Translations under genes and position numbers: made by a program
Notes under the pieces: model-generated
Database searches by the model: none
The model's input: the letters and a program-made list of their open reading frames with translations, nothing else
Told to the model about the DNA's origin: nothing
Shown here: positions 9,677-18,579 of the stretch, one piece after another
Layout of the letters: the number at the start of each line of letters is the position of its first letter
How positions within the stretch are numbered: the stretch's first letter is position 1
Assembly: GCF_030410395.1 (NCBI RefSeq)
Contig: NZ_JAUHHF010000001.1
Span: 62,001 to 126,000, forward strand
DNA length: 64,000 nucleotides
Direction: 5' to 3'
Source: Zwartia panacis
GTDB taxonomy: Bacteria; Pseudomonadota; Gammaproteobacteria; Burkholderiales; Burkholderiaceae_B

Positions 9677-10849
9677 ATGACTCTTCCCTACACCGGATTG
9701 CGTGTTTTAGATATCAGCCAGGGGATCGCCGGGCCCTATTGCGCGCACATTCTGTGGCAACAGGGCGCCGACGTGATCAAGGTCGAGCCTCCTTCTGGCG
9801 ACTGGATCCGTTTTATCGGCGTCAACAAGGGTGATCACAGCGCTTACGGCATTCAAAACAGCGCCGGTAAAAAAGCGCTGGCACTGGATGCTCGCCATCC
9901 AGAGGGCAAGAAGATTTTGTATGACATGGCGATGCAAGCCGATGTCATCGTGCAAAATTTCCGTCCTGGTGTCGCGCAGCGGCTGGGCATCGGCTACGAG
10001 GAGCTCTCCAGGCAAAAGCCAGAGCTCGTATATGTCTCGATCAGTGGCTACGGTCCGGATGGTCCGTATGCGGATGCTCCGGCAACAGATTCGGTGATGC
10101 AGTCTGATAGCGGTCTGATGTATTCCAATCAAGATGAGCAGGGTACGCCTCGTCGCTTGGGCGTGCTCGCCGCTGACATCATGACGGGTCTCTATGCCGC
10201 GCAAGGCGCCGCAACAGCCTTGTATCAGCGTCTTGTCCGCAAGCAAGGCACGCATGTCGAAGTCAGTCTCTTCGAAGCTTGCGCCTCGTTTCAAGGAATG
10301 TGTTTTCTCGAAGAAGCGATGGCGGGCAAGCGCCCCTTTGGTTCAGTCAGTGCTCCAAACGGAGTATTCGATACCGCGGATGGAAAGATATCGATTGTCA
10401 CGGTCCATACCGAACACTTCCATCACATATGCGATGCAATGGGGCGTCCCGAATGGAAGACCGATCCACGCTTCATCGATAATCACATCCGTTTTGAAAA
10501 CAAAGCGGTGTTACGCGATCTGATGAATCAGCAGCTCTGTCAGCAATCAACCGAACATTGGACAGCACTGTTCAAAAAACATGATGTGTTGCATGCGGTT
10601 GTTCGTGATTATCAAGGTGTGCTCAATCATCCGCAGGCCCAGCATTTAAAGCTTGCGCAACAACTCGATCAGCCAGGGGTCGGGTTATTGCCCTACATTG
10701 GTTTGCCCATTCACCCGCATCGTCGTCCCGTCGAGAGCTCCCCTCGGATTGGCGAACATTCAATCGAGATTCTCATGCAAATGGGTTTGTCCGAAGATGC
10801 GGTTGAGCGATTGATCACTGCCGGCGTGGTCAAACAGGCGGGTCGCTAA
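9677..10849 (+). CDS. CaiB/BaiF family (class III) CoA transferase
   Basis: Class III CoA transferases move CoA between organic acids through an aspartyl-CoA intermediate. The 390 residues show the family opening (LRVLDISQGIAGPYCAHILWQQGADVIKVEPPSGD), the VQNFRPG motif, and YGPDGPYADAPATDSVMQ with the segment that carries the catalytic Asp of the family. The C-terminal SPRIGEHSIEILMQMGLSEDAVERL is also typical. AAGGCAGG precedes the ATG. An SDR gene starts three bases after its stop, so the pair is probably an operon that may also be read through from carB (24-base gap). The acid substrate cannot be told from sequence. Confidence 0.9.
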   Translation: MTLPYTGLRVLDISQGIAGPYCAHILWQQGADVIKVEPPSGDWIRFIGVNKGDHSAYGIQNSAGKKALALDARHPEGKKILYDMAMQADVIVQNFRPGVAQRLGIGYEELSRQKPELVYVSISGYGPDGPYADAPATDSVMQSDSGLMYSNQDEQGTPRRLGVLAADIMTGLYAAQGAATALYQRLVRKQGTHVEVSLFEACASFQGMCFLEEAMAGKRPFGSVSAPNGVFDTADGKISIVTVHTEHFHHICDAMGRPEWKTDPRFIDNHIRFENKAVLRDLMNQQLCQQSTEHWTALFKKHDVLHAVVRDYQGVLNHPQAQHLKLAQQLDQPGVGLLPYIGLPIHPHRRPVESSPRIGEHSIEILMQMGLSEDAVERLITAGVVKQAGR

Positions 10850-10852
10850 TCC

Positions 10853-11608
10853 ATGGCGGTATTCATCACAGGTGCCAGCAGCGGGCTGGGTGCTGCCTTG
10901 GCGCGTCATTATGCAGCTCAAGGTCATGTGTTGGGTTTGCTTGCGCGACGCGGTGAGCGTCTCAACGCGCTGATCGAGACCTTGCCGGGTTCGCATCATA
11001 TGTATGTGGTTGATGTGTGCGATCGCGAGGCGCTGCATGCTGCCGCTGAGGACTTCATTAGGCAAGTCGGTCGCGTGGATATCGTGATTGCATCAGCGGG
11101 TATCAGCGCCGGTACGCTCACCGAGGAGCGGGCAGATTTTGATGTCTTCAAAGCGATCTTTGAAACGAACGTGATGGCGACGGTCTCTACCTTTGAGCCT
11201 TTCGTTCCCCTGATGAAGCAGGTCGGTACCGGTACGCTTGTCGGTATCGCGAGTGTGGCAGGTGTGCGTGGCTTGCCTGGCGCAGGTGCCTACAGTGCAT
11301 CCAAAGCTGCGGTCGCGACATATTGTGAAAGCCTGCGCCTGGAGCTCAAACCTTTCGGTTTGTCGGTGGTCACCATTGCCCCGGGCTATATCAAAACCGA
11401 GATGACCGCTAAAAATCCCTACAGCATGCCCTTTTTGCTAGACGCGGATATTTTTGCCCGGCGTGCGGCACGATCGATCTCTCAGCACAATTCCTATGTC
11501 GTGATACCCTGGCAGATGGGGATTGTCGGCAAAATCATGCGTGCGCTACCGAACTGGCTCTATGACCGTTTGGCCGTGAATGCGCCGCGAAAACCCCGTC
11601 AGAGCTAA
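10853..11608 (+). CDS. Short-chain dehydrogenase/reductase (SDR)
   Basis: A classical SDR with a nucleotide-binding TGASSGLG motif at residues 6-13, the NAG-equivalent ASAG near 82, and the catalytic Ser, Tyr and Lys in the VAGVRGLPGAGAYSASKAA region (YxxxK). The first glycine motif starts unusually close to the N-terminus (MAVFITGASS), consistent with the short class. The C-terminal tail after the PGYIKTEMT segment is basic and resembles short-chain dehydrogenases of the YqjQ/DltE type. It is packed three bases after the CoA transferase. Substrate unknown; an oxidoreductase acting on a hydroxy- or keto-acyl compound would fit the neighbour, but this is inference. Confidence 0.85.
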   Translation: MAVFITGASSGLGAALARHYAAQGHVLGLLARRGERLNALIETLPGSHHMYVVDVCDREALHAAAEDFIRQVGRVDIVIASAGISAGTLTEERADFDVFKAIFETNVMATVSTFEPFVPLMKQVGTGTLVGIASVAGVRGLPGAGAYSASKAAVATYCESLRLELKPFGLSVVTIAPGYIKTEMTAKNPYSMPFLLDADIFARRAARSISQHNSYVVIPWQMGIVGKIMRALPNWLYDRLAVNAPRKPRQS

Positions 11609-11653
11609 AAGACTCGATAGATTCGAAAGATCTAAAAGATCCAAATCATCCCG

Positions 11654-12301
11654 TCAGGGCGTGACATCATTCTGTGCGCCTTCGCCAAGGTGCTCCACCT
11701 CGCCCCAGCTCAAGATTCTCCATGATTCCGGGGATACGCTGAGACGATTCAAACTCGCGTTCAGCAATGGAGCTTTGCGATCAGCCTGTAGACCGACCTG
11801 ACTGGCGTGGCGCCAGATGATGTCCATCGCACCGCCATGACTCACTACCATGATGCGTTGCCCTGGGTGTTTGGTCGCGAGTCCATTGATGGCTCCGACT
11901 ACCCGACGGTGGAAAAAGCCAAGCGATTCGCCCTCAGGCATTTCAAGATCGGGATCACGGCTGCGCCAGATCCGATAAGCCTCAGGCTGGTGCTGTTCCA
12001 TTTCGCTATAAATCAAGCCCTGCAAGACGCCGAAGTGACGTTCACGGATACCGGGTTCGAGCGATAAAGGCAAACCCACTGATTCGGCCACGATGCTGGC
12101 AGTGTGATGGGCACGCTTGAGATCACTGGTGTAGATTGCATCCAGACGCGTCCCCGAATCACTCAGATTCTTGATATGACGCGCAAGTGACCGGGCTTGT
12201 TCGATACCGTTTTCATTCAGTCCGATGTCCTCCCAGCCCTGTACGCGGCTCTCCACGTTCCAGGGGGTTTCACCGTGTCGAACCAACCAGATTTCAGTCA
12301 T
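11654..12301 (-). CDS. Histidine phosphatase family protein (phosphoglycerate-mutase-like)
   Basis: The protein begins with the phosphohistidine signature LVRHGETPWN (catalytic His within the RHG motif), has Arg in SDLKRAHHTA, Glu in RERHFGVLQG and the second His in VVSHGGAM. These are the four residues of the histidine phosphatase superfamily. The GpmB-like size (about 215 residues) and sequence suggest a small-molecule or sugar phosphatase rather than a glycolytic mutase. Starts at ATG 12301 and ATG 12310 are both possible; AAGGA lies 12 and 3 bases upstream, respectively. The gene is convergent with the SDR and lies 35 bases after fpr, probably in one transcript with it. Confidence 0.88.
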   Translation of the reverse strand: MTEIWLVRHGETPWNVESRVQGWEDIGLNENGIEQARSLARHIKNLSDSGTRLDAIYTSDLKRAHHTASIVAESVGLPLSLEPGIRERHFGVLQGLIYSEMEQHQPEAYRIWRSRDPDLEMPEGESLGFFHRRVVGAINGLATKHPGQRIMVVSHGGAMDIIWRHASQVGLQADRKAPLLNASLNRLSVSPESWRILSWGEVEHLGEGAQNDVTP

Positions 12302-12348
12302 GCTGTGCATCAATCCTTAAAATAGATCTTCCAGTGTACTGCGCGAGA

Positions 12349-13122
12349 TTATTGCTCTGCGAATGCGCGTTCGATCACAAAATCGCCGGGGCGGGTGGTG
12401 TTGCCTTCTTTGAACCCGCGCGTTTCAAGCATGGCTTTCAGGTCGCGCAACATATCGGGACTGCCGCAAATCATGATGCGGTCTTGCTCGCGGTCGAGGT
12501 GCGGGACTTTCAAGTCGGCAAAGAGCTTTCCACTCTCAATCAAGGTCGTGATGCGTCCCATGTTGGTATAGGTTTCGCGTGTCACAGTGGGGTAGTAGCG
12601 TAATTGACGACTGACCATTTCGCCCAGGAACTCATGCTGTGGCAAGGTTTGAGTGAGGTAGTCGTGATAGGCCAGTTCGGCAACTTCGCGCACGCCATGC
12701 ACCAACACAACCTCCTCGAATTTCTCGTAGGTTTCCGGATCGCGAATCACGCTCAGAAAAGGCGCCAGGCCTGTGCCCGAGGCAAACATATATAAACGTT
12801 TGCCCGGCAGTAAATAATCGATCAGCAGTGTCCCGGTGGGTTTGCGTCCCACAATAATCGAGTCTCCCACTTGAATATGCTGCAAGCGTGAGGTCAGCGG
12901 GCCGTCCTCGACTTTGATACTGAGAAATTCCAGGTGCTCCTCGTAGTTCGCGCTCGCGATACTGTAGGCACGCAAGAGAGGCTTGCCGTTCACCTTCAAA
13001 CCGATCATTGTGAAGTGACCGTTGCTGAATCTCAGGGAGGGATCCCGCGTTGTCGTAAAGCTAAAAAGACGGTCTGTCCAGTGATGCACACTCAGGACTT
13101 TTTCTTCGTTGAAGGCACTCAT
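12349..13122 (-). CDS. fpr: Ferredoxin/flavodoxin-NADP+ reductase
   Basis: An FAD enzyme that exchanges electrons between NADPH and ferredoxin or flavodoxin. The 257-residue protein has the FAD-binding RAYSIASANYEEHLEF (RxYS motif, about 52-67), VEDGPLTSRL, and the NADP-binding MFASGTGLAPFLSVI segment (GTGLAPF) with the ICGSP motif near 218. It ends in VIERAFAEQ, a C-terminus close to other proteobacterial Fpr enzymes. An extended -10-like TGTTATAGT lies upstream on the minus strand near 13155-13165. Likely client pathways include Fe-S biogenesis and, by inference, the cysI-like sulfite reductase at 37.5 kb, which has no flavoprotein partner beside it. Confidence 0.93.
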   Translation of the reverse strand: MSAFNEEKVLSVHHWTDRLFSFTTTRDPSLRFSNGHFTMIGLKVNGKPLLRAYSIASANYEEHLEFLSIKVEDGPLTSRLQHIQVGDSIIVGRKPTGTLLIDYLLPGKRLYMFASGTGLAPFLSVIRDPETYEKFEEVVLVHGVREVAELAYHDYLTQTLPQHEFLGEMVSRQLRYYPTVTRETYTNMGRITTLIESGKLFADLKVPHLDREQDRIMICGSPDMLRDLKAMLETRGFKEGNTTRPGDFVIERAFAEQ

Positions 13123-13293
13123 GGGGGTTTTCTTTTAAGACTCACAAAAAAAAACTATAACAAATATGGCAGGGATCCCAGCTTCGGCCCGGCCTGACGT
13201 GCATTTAGGTTAAAGTTTTTGGTTCAGGCGGCTATAGTGATCGTTCGCCGCAACGCTTTAATGCGATTTTGAAATGCTGTAGGAGCAAATGTC

Positions 13294-14505
13294 ATGAGTG
13301 TGCAGACCCCCAATTGGATACGACTGGTGCTACAAGCCACCGCAGTGCTGGCCTTTTCATCCACTGTCCATGCGCAGGGCACCATTAAAATTGGTGAAAT
13401 CAACAGCTACAAGGCACAGCCCGCATTTCTCGAGCCCTATAAAAAAGGGATGGAGCTGGCCGTCGAGCAGATCAATGCTTCTGGCGGTCTGAACGGTAAG
13501 CAAGTCCAGTTGATCACGCGTGATGACAATGCCAATCCCGGAGATGCCGTTCGGGTCGCAGAGGAACTCCTGACGCGTGACAAGGTTGACGTGTTGACGG
13601 GGTCATTTTTGTCTCATATCGGTTTAGCGCTCACTGATTTTGCCAAACAGAAAAAGGTGTTCTTCCTGGCGAGCGAGCCACTGACCGATAAGATCGTTTG
13701 GCAAAATGGCAATCGCTACACATACCGTCTGCGCACTTCAACTTACATGCAGGTTGCGATGTTAGTGCCCGAAGCCGCTGCCATGAATAAGAAACGCTGG
13801 GCGATTGTTTATCCCAATTATGAATATGGTCAATCCGCGGCTGCCACATTTAAAACACTTCTCAAAGCGGCTCAACCAGACGTCGAGTTTGTCGCTGAAC
13901 AGGCGCCTCCGCTAGGCAAGCTCGATGCGGGCAGTGTGGTGCAGGCCTTGTCGGATGCGAAACCAGATGCGATTTTCAACGTGTTGTTCGCCGCGGATCT
14001 CGCCAAATTGGTCCGCGAGGGCAATACACGTGGTTTATTCAAGGGTCGCGAGGTCGTGAGCTTGCTGACAGGCGAGCCCGAATATCTGGATCCACTCAAG
14101 GACGAGACACCTGATGGCTGGCTGGTGACCGGCTATCCTTGGTACGGCATCAAAACACCTGAACACGAGGCTTTCCTGAAAGCCTATCAGGCACGTTTTA
14201 AAGACTATCCACGACTCGGATCGATCATTGGCTACAGCACCATCATGTCGCTTGCAGAGGGTATTAAAAAAGCGAAAAGTACGGATACTGAGGCCTTGGT
14301 CGCCGCTTTCAAAGGATTGCAATTGATGACGCCGTTTGGCCCAATCACTTATCGACCTGAGGACCATCAATCGACGATGGGTGCGTTCGTGGGTCGCACA
14401 AAAAATGAAGGTGGAAAGGGTGTGATGGTGGATTTCCGCTACATGGATGGCGCAAAATTTTTACCTTCTGCCGCCGAGGTGAAAAAGCTTCGACCGGCTG
14501 ACTAG
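13294..14505 (+). CDS. Liv-type ABC transporter periplasmic binding protein
   Basis: Periplasmic ligand-binding component of a branched-chain-amino-acid-family importer. The first ~27 residues form a Sec signal peptide (LQATAVLAFSSTVHA|Q). The mature part begins TIKIGEINSY and has the periplasmic-binding fold markers GMELAVEQINASGGLNGKQV and a DDNANPGDAVR segment typical of LivJ/LivK-like proteins. The 403-residue length is within the family range. It is the first gene of a four-gene transporter operon (19 bases to the permease). TATAGT at about 13233 may be its -10. Ligand unknown; members of this family in Alcaligenaceae often bind aromatic or organic acids rather than leucine. Confidence 0.92.
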   Translation: MSVQTPNWIRLVLQATAVLAFSSTVHAQGTIKIGEINSYKAQPAFLEPYKKGMELAVEQINASGGLNGKQVQLITRDDNANPGDAVRVAEELLTRDKVDVLTGSFLSHIGLALTDFAKQKKVFFLASEPLTDKIVWQNGNRYTYRLRTSTYMQVAMLVPEAAAMNKKRWAIVYPNYEYGQSAAATFKTLLKAAQPDVEFVAEQAPPLGKLDAGSVVQALSDAKPDAIFNVLFAADLAKLVREGNTRGLFKGREVVSLLTGEPEYLDPLKDETPDGWLVTGYPWYGIKTPEHEAFLKAYQARFKDYPRLGSIIGYSTIMSLAEGIKKAKSTDTEALVAAFKGLQLMTPFGPITYRPEDHQSTMGAFVGRTKNEGGKGVMVDFRYMDGAKFLPSAAEVKKLRPAD

Positions 14506-14523
14506 GCGCGTCGAGCGCATCGT

Positions 14524-16407
14524 ATGGATCTTGCCAGTTTCATCGTTCAGCTCTTAAACGGCTTGGCCGGCGCCTCCTCGTTATTTTTGGTGGCGGCCGG
14601 TTTGTCGTTGATTTTCGGTGTGACGCGCATCGTCAATTTTGCCCATGGATCTTTTTTCATGGTCGGGATCTATGTGGCCTACAGCCTGGTCACAAGATTT
14701 TCTTCGACGATTGGTTTTTGGCCCGCCATACTCGCTGCGGCACTCAGTGTCGCAATATTGGGTGCGCTGGTGGAAATGACGTTAATGCGCCGTATTTACA
14801 GAGCGCCTGAGTTGTTTCAATTACTTGCGACCTTCGCGCTCGTGTTGGTGATCAAGGACGCTGTCTTGTGGTTCTGGGGGCCGGAGGAGTTGCTGGGCCC
14901 GCGTGCGCCGGGATTTAAATCCGCCGTGCAGATCTTGGGTCGCAGCTTTCCAAGTTACGACCTGCTTTTAATTGTGCTGGGGCCTGTGATCCTCGGGATG
15001 TTGTGGTTATTGCTGACCCGCACTCGCTGGGGGGTATACGTACGCGCTGCCACACAGGATCGTGAAATGGTGGGTGCCCTAGGGGTCAATCAGGCCTGGT
15101 TGTTCACCAGCGTATTCGCGCTTGGCGCCTTTCTGGCTGGTTTGGGGGGGGCGCTTCAGCTGCCTCGTGAGCCCGCCAGTCTGGAGATGGATCTCAATAT
15201 CATCGGTGCGGCCTTTGTCGTCGTCGTGGTCGGCGGCATGGGCTCGATTCCAGGCGCTTTTGTCGCCGCGCTATTGATTGCTGAAATCAAGGCGATCTGT
15301 ATCTGGTTGGGTGTCGAGACAATCTTCGGCGTAGAAGTTTCTTTTTCCAAGCTGACCTTGGTCGTGGAGTTTCTGGTGATGGCGACCGTCCTGATGCTCA
15401 GGCCCTGGGGATTATTTGGACGACCCCAGCAGCCTGCTCGGCATACCACTTATGCCGAAGCACCCTTGCGAGCGGCCAGTGTCTGGAGCGTGCCGTTCTG
15501 GACAGTGTTGATTGTCTTGCTTGTACTTCTTCCCTGGCTGACCCGATCTTCTCCGTATGTGACAATTTTGAGTATTGATTTGTTGGTGGCCGCACTCTTT
15601 GCGACGAGTTTGCATTTCATTATGGGACCGGCTGGCATGCATTCTTTTGGTCATGCTGCCTATTTTGGTCTGGGTGCCTATGGCGCAGCGTTACTCTTGA
15701 AGTATGCCGGCGTGCCCATGGAGGCGGCGCTTTTGATCGCGCCTTTGGTTGCCTTGTTCGGCGCTGCTGTGTTTGGCTGGTTTAGTGTGCGTTTATCGGG
15801 TGTTTATTTGGCCATGCTGACGCTCGCCTTTGCCCAGATTACGTGGGCAGTCGTCTTTCAGTGGGATGGGTTCACGGGCGGCAGTAATGGCCTGACCGGT
15901 GTGTGGCCCGCCCATTGGCTCATGAACAAGCAACACTATTACTGGCTCACACTCGCTTTCGTGGTCATTGGAGTATGGTGGATGCGCCGGGTATTGCACG
16001 CGCCGTTTGGTTACGCTGTGCGAGCAGCCAGGGACTCTGCAGTGCGGGCCGACGCGATCGGGATCAATGTCAAGCGCATGCAGTGGATTGCGTTTGTGAT
16101 CGCGGGTACGCTGGCTGGATTGGCTGGGGCGCTCTTTGCTTTTTCTAAAGGCAGTATTTCGCCCGAAGTGTTGTACGTGAGTAAGTCCGTCGATGGTCTG
16201 GTGATGGTGCTGTTAGGGGGGATTCAAACGCTCTCGGGTCCTCTTGTGGGAGCCTTGTCGTTCACCTGGCTTCATGACACCGTGGCGCGCAACACAGAAT
16301 ACTGGCGCGCGATGCTCGGTGGCATCATTCTTTTGCTTGTGCTCTTGTTTCCGGAGGGGCTAGCAGGTGCCGGGCGTCGCTTCCTGATCTGGCGGGGTGC
16401 GCGATGA
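14524..16407 (+). CDS. Fused LivH-LivM permease of the Liv-type ABC transporter
   Basis: The 627-residue protein joins the two membrane permeases of a branched-chain-amino-acid ABC importer in one chain. The N-terminal half (about 1-295) resembles LivH, with FGVTRIVNFAHGSFFMVG and the GALGVN and GGMGSIPGAF motifs; the C-terminal half (about 330-620) resembles LivM, with MGPAGMHSFGHAAYFGLGAYGA, the FAQITWAVVF region and ADAIGINVKRMQWIAFV. A hydrophobic linker around 310-335 joins them. Multiple transmembrane helices are evident in both halves. The stop overlaps the ATG of the next gene by four bases, so translation is coupled with the ATPase. Confidence 0.93.
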   Translation: MDLASFIVQLLNGLAGASSLFLVAAGLSLIFGVTRIVNFAHGSFFMVGIYVAYSLVTRFSSTIGFWPAILAAALSVAILGALVEMTLMRRIYRAPELFQLLATFALVLVIKDAVLWFWGPEELLGPRAPGFKSAVQILGRSFPSYDLLLIVLGPVILGMLWLLLTRTRWGVYVRAATQDREMVGALGVNQAWLFTSVFALGAFLAGLGGALQLPREPASLEMDLNIIGAAFVVVVVGGMGSIPGAFVAALLIAEIKAICIWLGVETIFGVEVSFSKLTLVVEFLVMATVLMLRPWGLFGRPQQPARHTTYAEAPLRAASVWSVPFWTVLIVLLVLLPWLTRSSPYVTILSIDLLVAALFATSLHFIMGPAGMHSFGHAAYFGLGAYGAALLLKYAGVPMEAALLIAPLVALFGAAVFGWFSVRLSGVYLAMLTLAFAQITWAVVFQWDGFTGGSNGLTGVWPAHWLMNKQHYYWLTLAFVVIGVWWMRRVLHAPFGYAVRAARDSAVRADAIGINVKRMQWIAFVIAGTLAGLAGALFAFSKGSISPEVLYVSKSVDGLVMVLLGGIQTLSGPLVGALSFTWLHDTVARNTEYWRAMLGGIILLLVLLFPEGLAGAGRRFLIWRGAR

Positions 16408-17177
16408 GTTTGCTTGTCGTCAGGGATCTCGGGAAATCTTTCGGGGGGCTGACTGCCGTAGACGAGGTCAGCTTTTCAATACGCCCGGGTGAATTGTTGG
16501 CATTGATCGGTCCAAATGGCGCGGGCAAAACAACAACATTCAATATGATCAATGGACAATTGCGCGCCGATCGAGGCTCTGCGCAATTATCCGGACATGA
16601 ATTGCTGGGTTTGGCTCCGCGCGATATTTGGCGCCTCGGAGTCGGTCGAACATTCCAGATCGCGGAAACCTTTGGTTCATTCACTGCCCTGGAAAATGTA
16701 CAAATGGCGTTGCTCTCCCATCAGCGTCGCCTGTTTTCATTTTTAAAACCCGCACGTGCGTTCGCGCAAGCACGCGCCCAAGAGTTGCTCGAGCAGGTTG
16801 GGATGGCGCAACAAGGCGAGCGCGCTTGCAGTGAGCTCGCTTATGGTGATGTTAAACGCGTTGAACTCGCCATGGCACTGGCTAACGAGCCCAAGCTTTT
16901 ACTCATGGATGAACCGACTGCCGGCATGGCGCCCGAGGAACGACACGCTTTGATGGCCTTGACCAAGCGTTTGGTGCTCGAGCAAAACATCGCGGTGCTT
17001 TTCACCGAGCACAGTATGGATGTTGTGTTCGCGTTTGCGGATCGTGTCATTGTGTTGGCGCGCGGCCGTCTAATTGCGCAGGGAACACCCGCCGAGGTGC
17101 GTGCAAATCGTCAAGTACAAGAAGTGTATTTTGGAACAGGCGCGACCTTTCATGCCGACTGGGGAGGAGGGCAATGA
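16404..17177 (+). CDS. Liv-type ABC transporter ATPase (LivG-like)
   Basis: Cytoplasmic ATPase of the importer. It has Walker A GPNGAGKTT at about residues 34-42, Walker B LLLMDEPTAG near 165-174, the LivG-family extension between Q-loop and signature (GRTFQIAETFGSFTALENVQMA), and the H-switch FTEHSMD near 200. The canonical LSGGQ signature is replaced by ELAYGDVKRVE, as is usual for LivG proteins (AYGxQRR-type). Start overlaps the permease stop by ATGA and its own stop overlaps the next ATPase, so the four genes form one tightly coupled operon. Confidence 0.94.
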   Translation: MSLLVVRDLGKSFGGLTAVDEVSFSIRPGELLALIGPNGAGKTTTFNMINGQLRADRGSAQLSGHELLGLAPRDIWRLGVGRTFQIAETFGSFTALENVQMALLSHQRRLFSFLKPARAFAQARAQELLEQVGMAQQGERACSELAYGDVKRVELAMALANEPKLLLMDEPTAGMAPEERHALMALTKRLVLEQNIAVLFTEHSMDVVFAFADRVIVLARGRLIAQGTPAEVRANRQVQEVYFGTGATFHADWGGGQ

Positions 17178-17965
17178 CATCACCTCTCGTCGCAACATCC
17201 CGACAGACGCTCACGCCCATGTCGGAAGTGAAAGGTCACGAACAGCCGTTGCTCGTGGCTGAGCATTTGTGCGCGTGGTATGGCGCGGCTCAGATTCTAT
17301 TTGATGTCGATCTCGAGGTCAGGCGAGGGGAAGTCGTCGCCCTGATGGGTCGCAATGGTGCGGGCAAGTCGACTGCGATCAAGACGCTGATGGGCTTGAT
17401 TGAGCGACGAGCGGGTCAGGTCGTTTTCATGGGACGCGATATCTCGACGCTACCCGCCTATCGCATCGCGACGCTGGGTTTGGGTTTCGTGCCTGAAGAT
17501 CGGCGCATATTCACAGATTTGACGGTGCTTGAAAATCTGGCCGTCGGGCGCCAGCCTGCTCGCCGCTGGCCCGATGGTTCTCTTGCACCCGAATGGAGTG
17601 TCGAGCGTTTATTCGATTTGTTTCCCAATTTGTCTGAAATGCCCCATCGTCCGGGCGGAAAAATGAGCGGTGGTGAACAACAAATGCTGACTGTGGCGCG
17701 AACGCTGATGGGCAATCCTTTCCTGGTGTTGCTTGACGAACCGTCCGAAGGGGTGGCGCCAATTGTTGTCGAGCAGATGGTGCATATGATCTTGGCGCTC
17801 AAGCGTCAGGGTGTCAGTATTTTGTTGTCAGAACAGAATCTCCACTTTGCGCGACTTGTGTCCGACCGTGTGTATCTGCTCGAAAAGGGTCACATTCGTT
17901 TCACTGGCACGCTGGCCGAACTTGATCAGCTCGAACAAGTCAAGAAAGACTACCTGACGATGTAA
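17174..17965 (+). CDS. Liv-type ABC transporter ATPase (LivF-like)
   Basis: Second ATPase of the transporter. Walker A GRNGAGKST lies near residue 59, followed by LGFVPEDRRIFTDLTVLENL (the PEDR motif typical of LivF), MSGGEQQML signature near 165 and Walker B FLVLLDEPSEGVAP near 187. The first ~30 residues before the core are longer than in E. coli LivF; a second in-frame ATG at 17219 would remove 15 of them. The ATGA overlap with the upstream gene supports 17174. The coding region ends 116 bases before greA. Confidence 0.93.
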   Translation: MTSPLVATSRQTLTPMSEVKGHEQPLLVAEHLCAWYGAAQILFDVDLEVRRGEVVALMGRNGAGKSTAIKTLMGLIERRAGQVVFMGRDISTLPAYRIATLGLGFVPEDRRIFTDLTVLENLAVGRQPARRWPDGSLAPEWSVERLFDLFPNLSEMPHRPGGKMSGGEQQMLTVARTLMGNPFLVLLDEPSEGVAPIVVEQMVHMILALKRQGVSILLSEQNLHFARLVSDRVYLLEKGHIRFTGTLAELDQLEQVKKDYLTM

Positions 17966-17990
17966 GAAACATGAATCTGTAGAGGGTGGC

Positions 17991-18019
17991 TTGCATTTGC
18001 CGCCAACTTTGCTCACAAT
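17991..18019 (+). promoter_or_regulatory. Probable sigma-70-type promoter of greA
   Basis: TTGCAT (17991-17996) and CACAAT (18014-18019) are separated by 17 bases, placing the transcription start near 18026, downstream of the liv operon stop codon. The match to consensus is moderate at both hexamers. Confidence 0.5.
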
Positions 18020-18034
18020 AGAGACTTGATCACC

Positions 18035-18071
18035 ACCCCGGCTTCGCATCGATCCGGGGTTTTGCTTTTTG
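18035..18071 (+). terminator. Hairpin and U-rich tract immediately before greA (terminator of liv operon or greA leader attenuator)
   Basis: ACCCCGG (18035-18041) pairs perfectly with CCGGGGT (18054-18060) across a 12-base loop, and TTTTGCTTTTT follows. This is the shape of an intrinsic terminator, yet it ends only about 11 bases before the greA start codon and starts about 10 bases after the predicted greA transcription start. It could end liv transcripts, or it could terminate most greA initiations as a short leader RNA, as is known for the E. coli greA leader (GraL). The second reading is inference. Confidence 0.65.
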
Positions 18072-18081
18072 GGAAAATATC

Positions 18082-18558
18082 ATGGCCACTATTCCTCTTA
18101 CCGCGCGCGGGGCCGAGCGCTTGCAAGCCGAGTTGCATCGCCTCAAACATGTTGAACGTCCAGCCGTGATCAATGCGATCGCGGAGGCGCGTGCGCAGGG
18201 CGATCTTTCGGAAAACGCCGAGTACGATGCCGCTCGCGAGCGCCAGGGCTTTATCGAAGGCCGTATCAGCGAGCTCGACGGTACCTTGTCCAATGCTCAG
18301 ATCATCGATCCAAGCACGATCGATGCGGATGGTCGCGCAGTTTTTGGCTCGACGGTCGAGATCGAGGATCTCGAATCGGGTGAAAAGGTGACCTATCAGA
18401 TTGTGGGCGATGTCGAAGCCGATATTCGCGCCAATCTTATTTCTGTTTCCAGTCCTGTCGCGCGTGCCTTGATCGGCAAATACGAAGGCGATGTCGTTCA
18501 GGTGCAGGCACCTTCCGGTATCCGCGAGTTCGAGATCGTCAGCATCAAATACCTGTAA
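18082..18558 (+). CDS. greA: Transcription elongation factor GreA
   Basis: GreA stimulates cleavage of backtracked RNA in paused RNA polymerase. The 158 residues show the N-terminal coiled coil with the tip acidic pair in the [17 protein letters not shown] segment (about 39-55; D and E at the tip), the linker, and the C-terminal FKBP-like domain ([30 protein letters not shown]). Length is the family norm. In Burkholderiales greA usually follows carB directly; here eight genes lie between. A strong hairpin with a U tract follows its stop codon. Confidence 0.97.
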   Translation: MATIPLTARGAERLQAELHRLKHVERPAVINAIAEARAQGDLSENAEYDAARERQGFIEGRISELDGTLSNAQIIDPSTIDADGRAVFGSTVEIEDLESGEKVTYQIVGDVEADIRANLISVSSPVARALIGKYEGDVVQVQAPSGIREFEIVSIKYL

Positions 18559-18579
18559 AGGTTTAATGGTTCGCCATAA

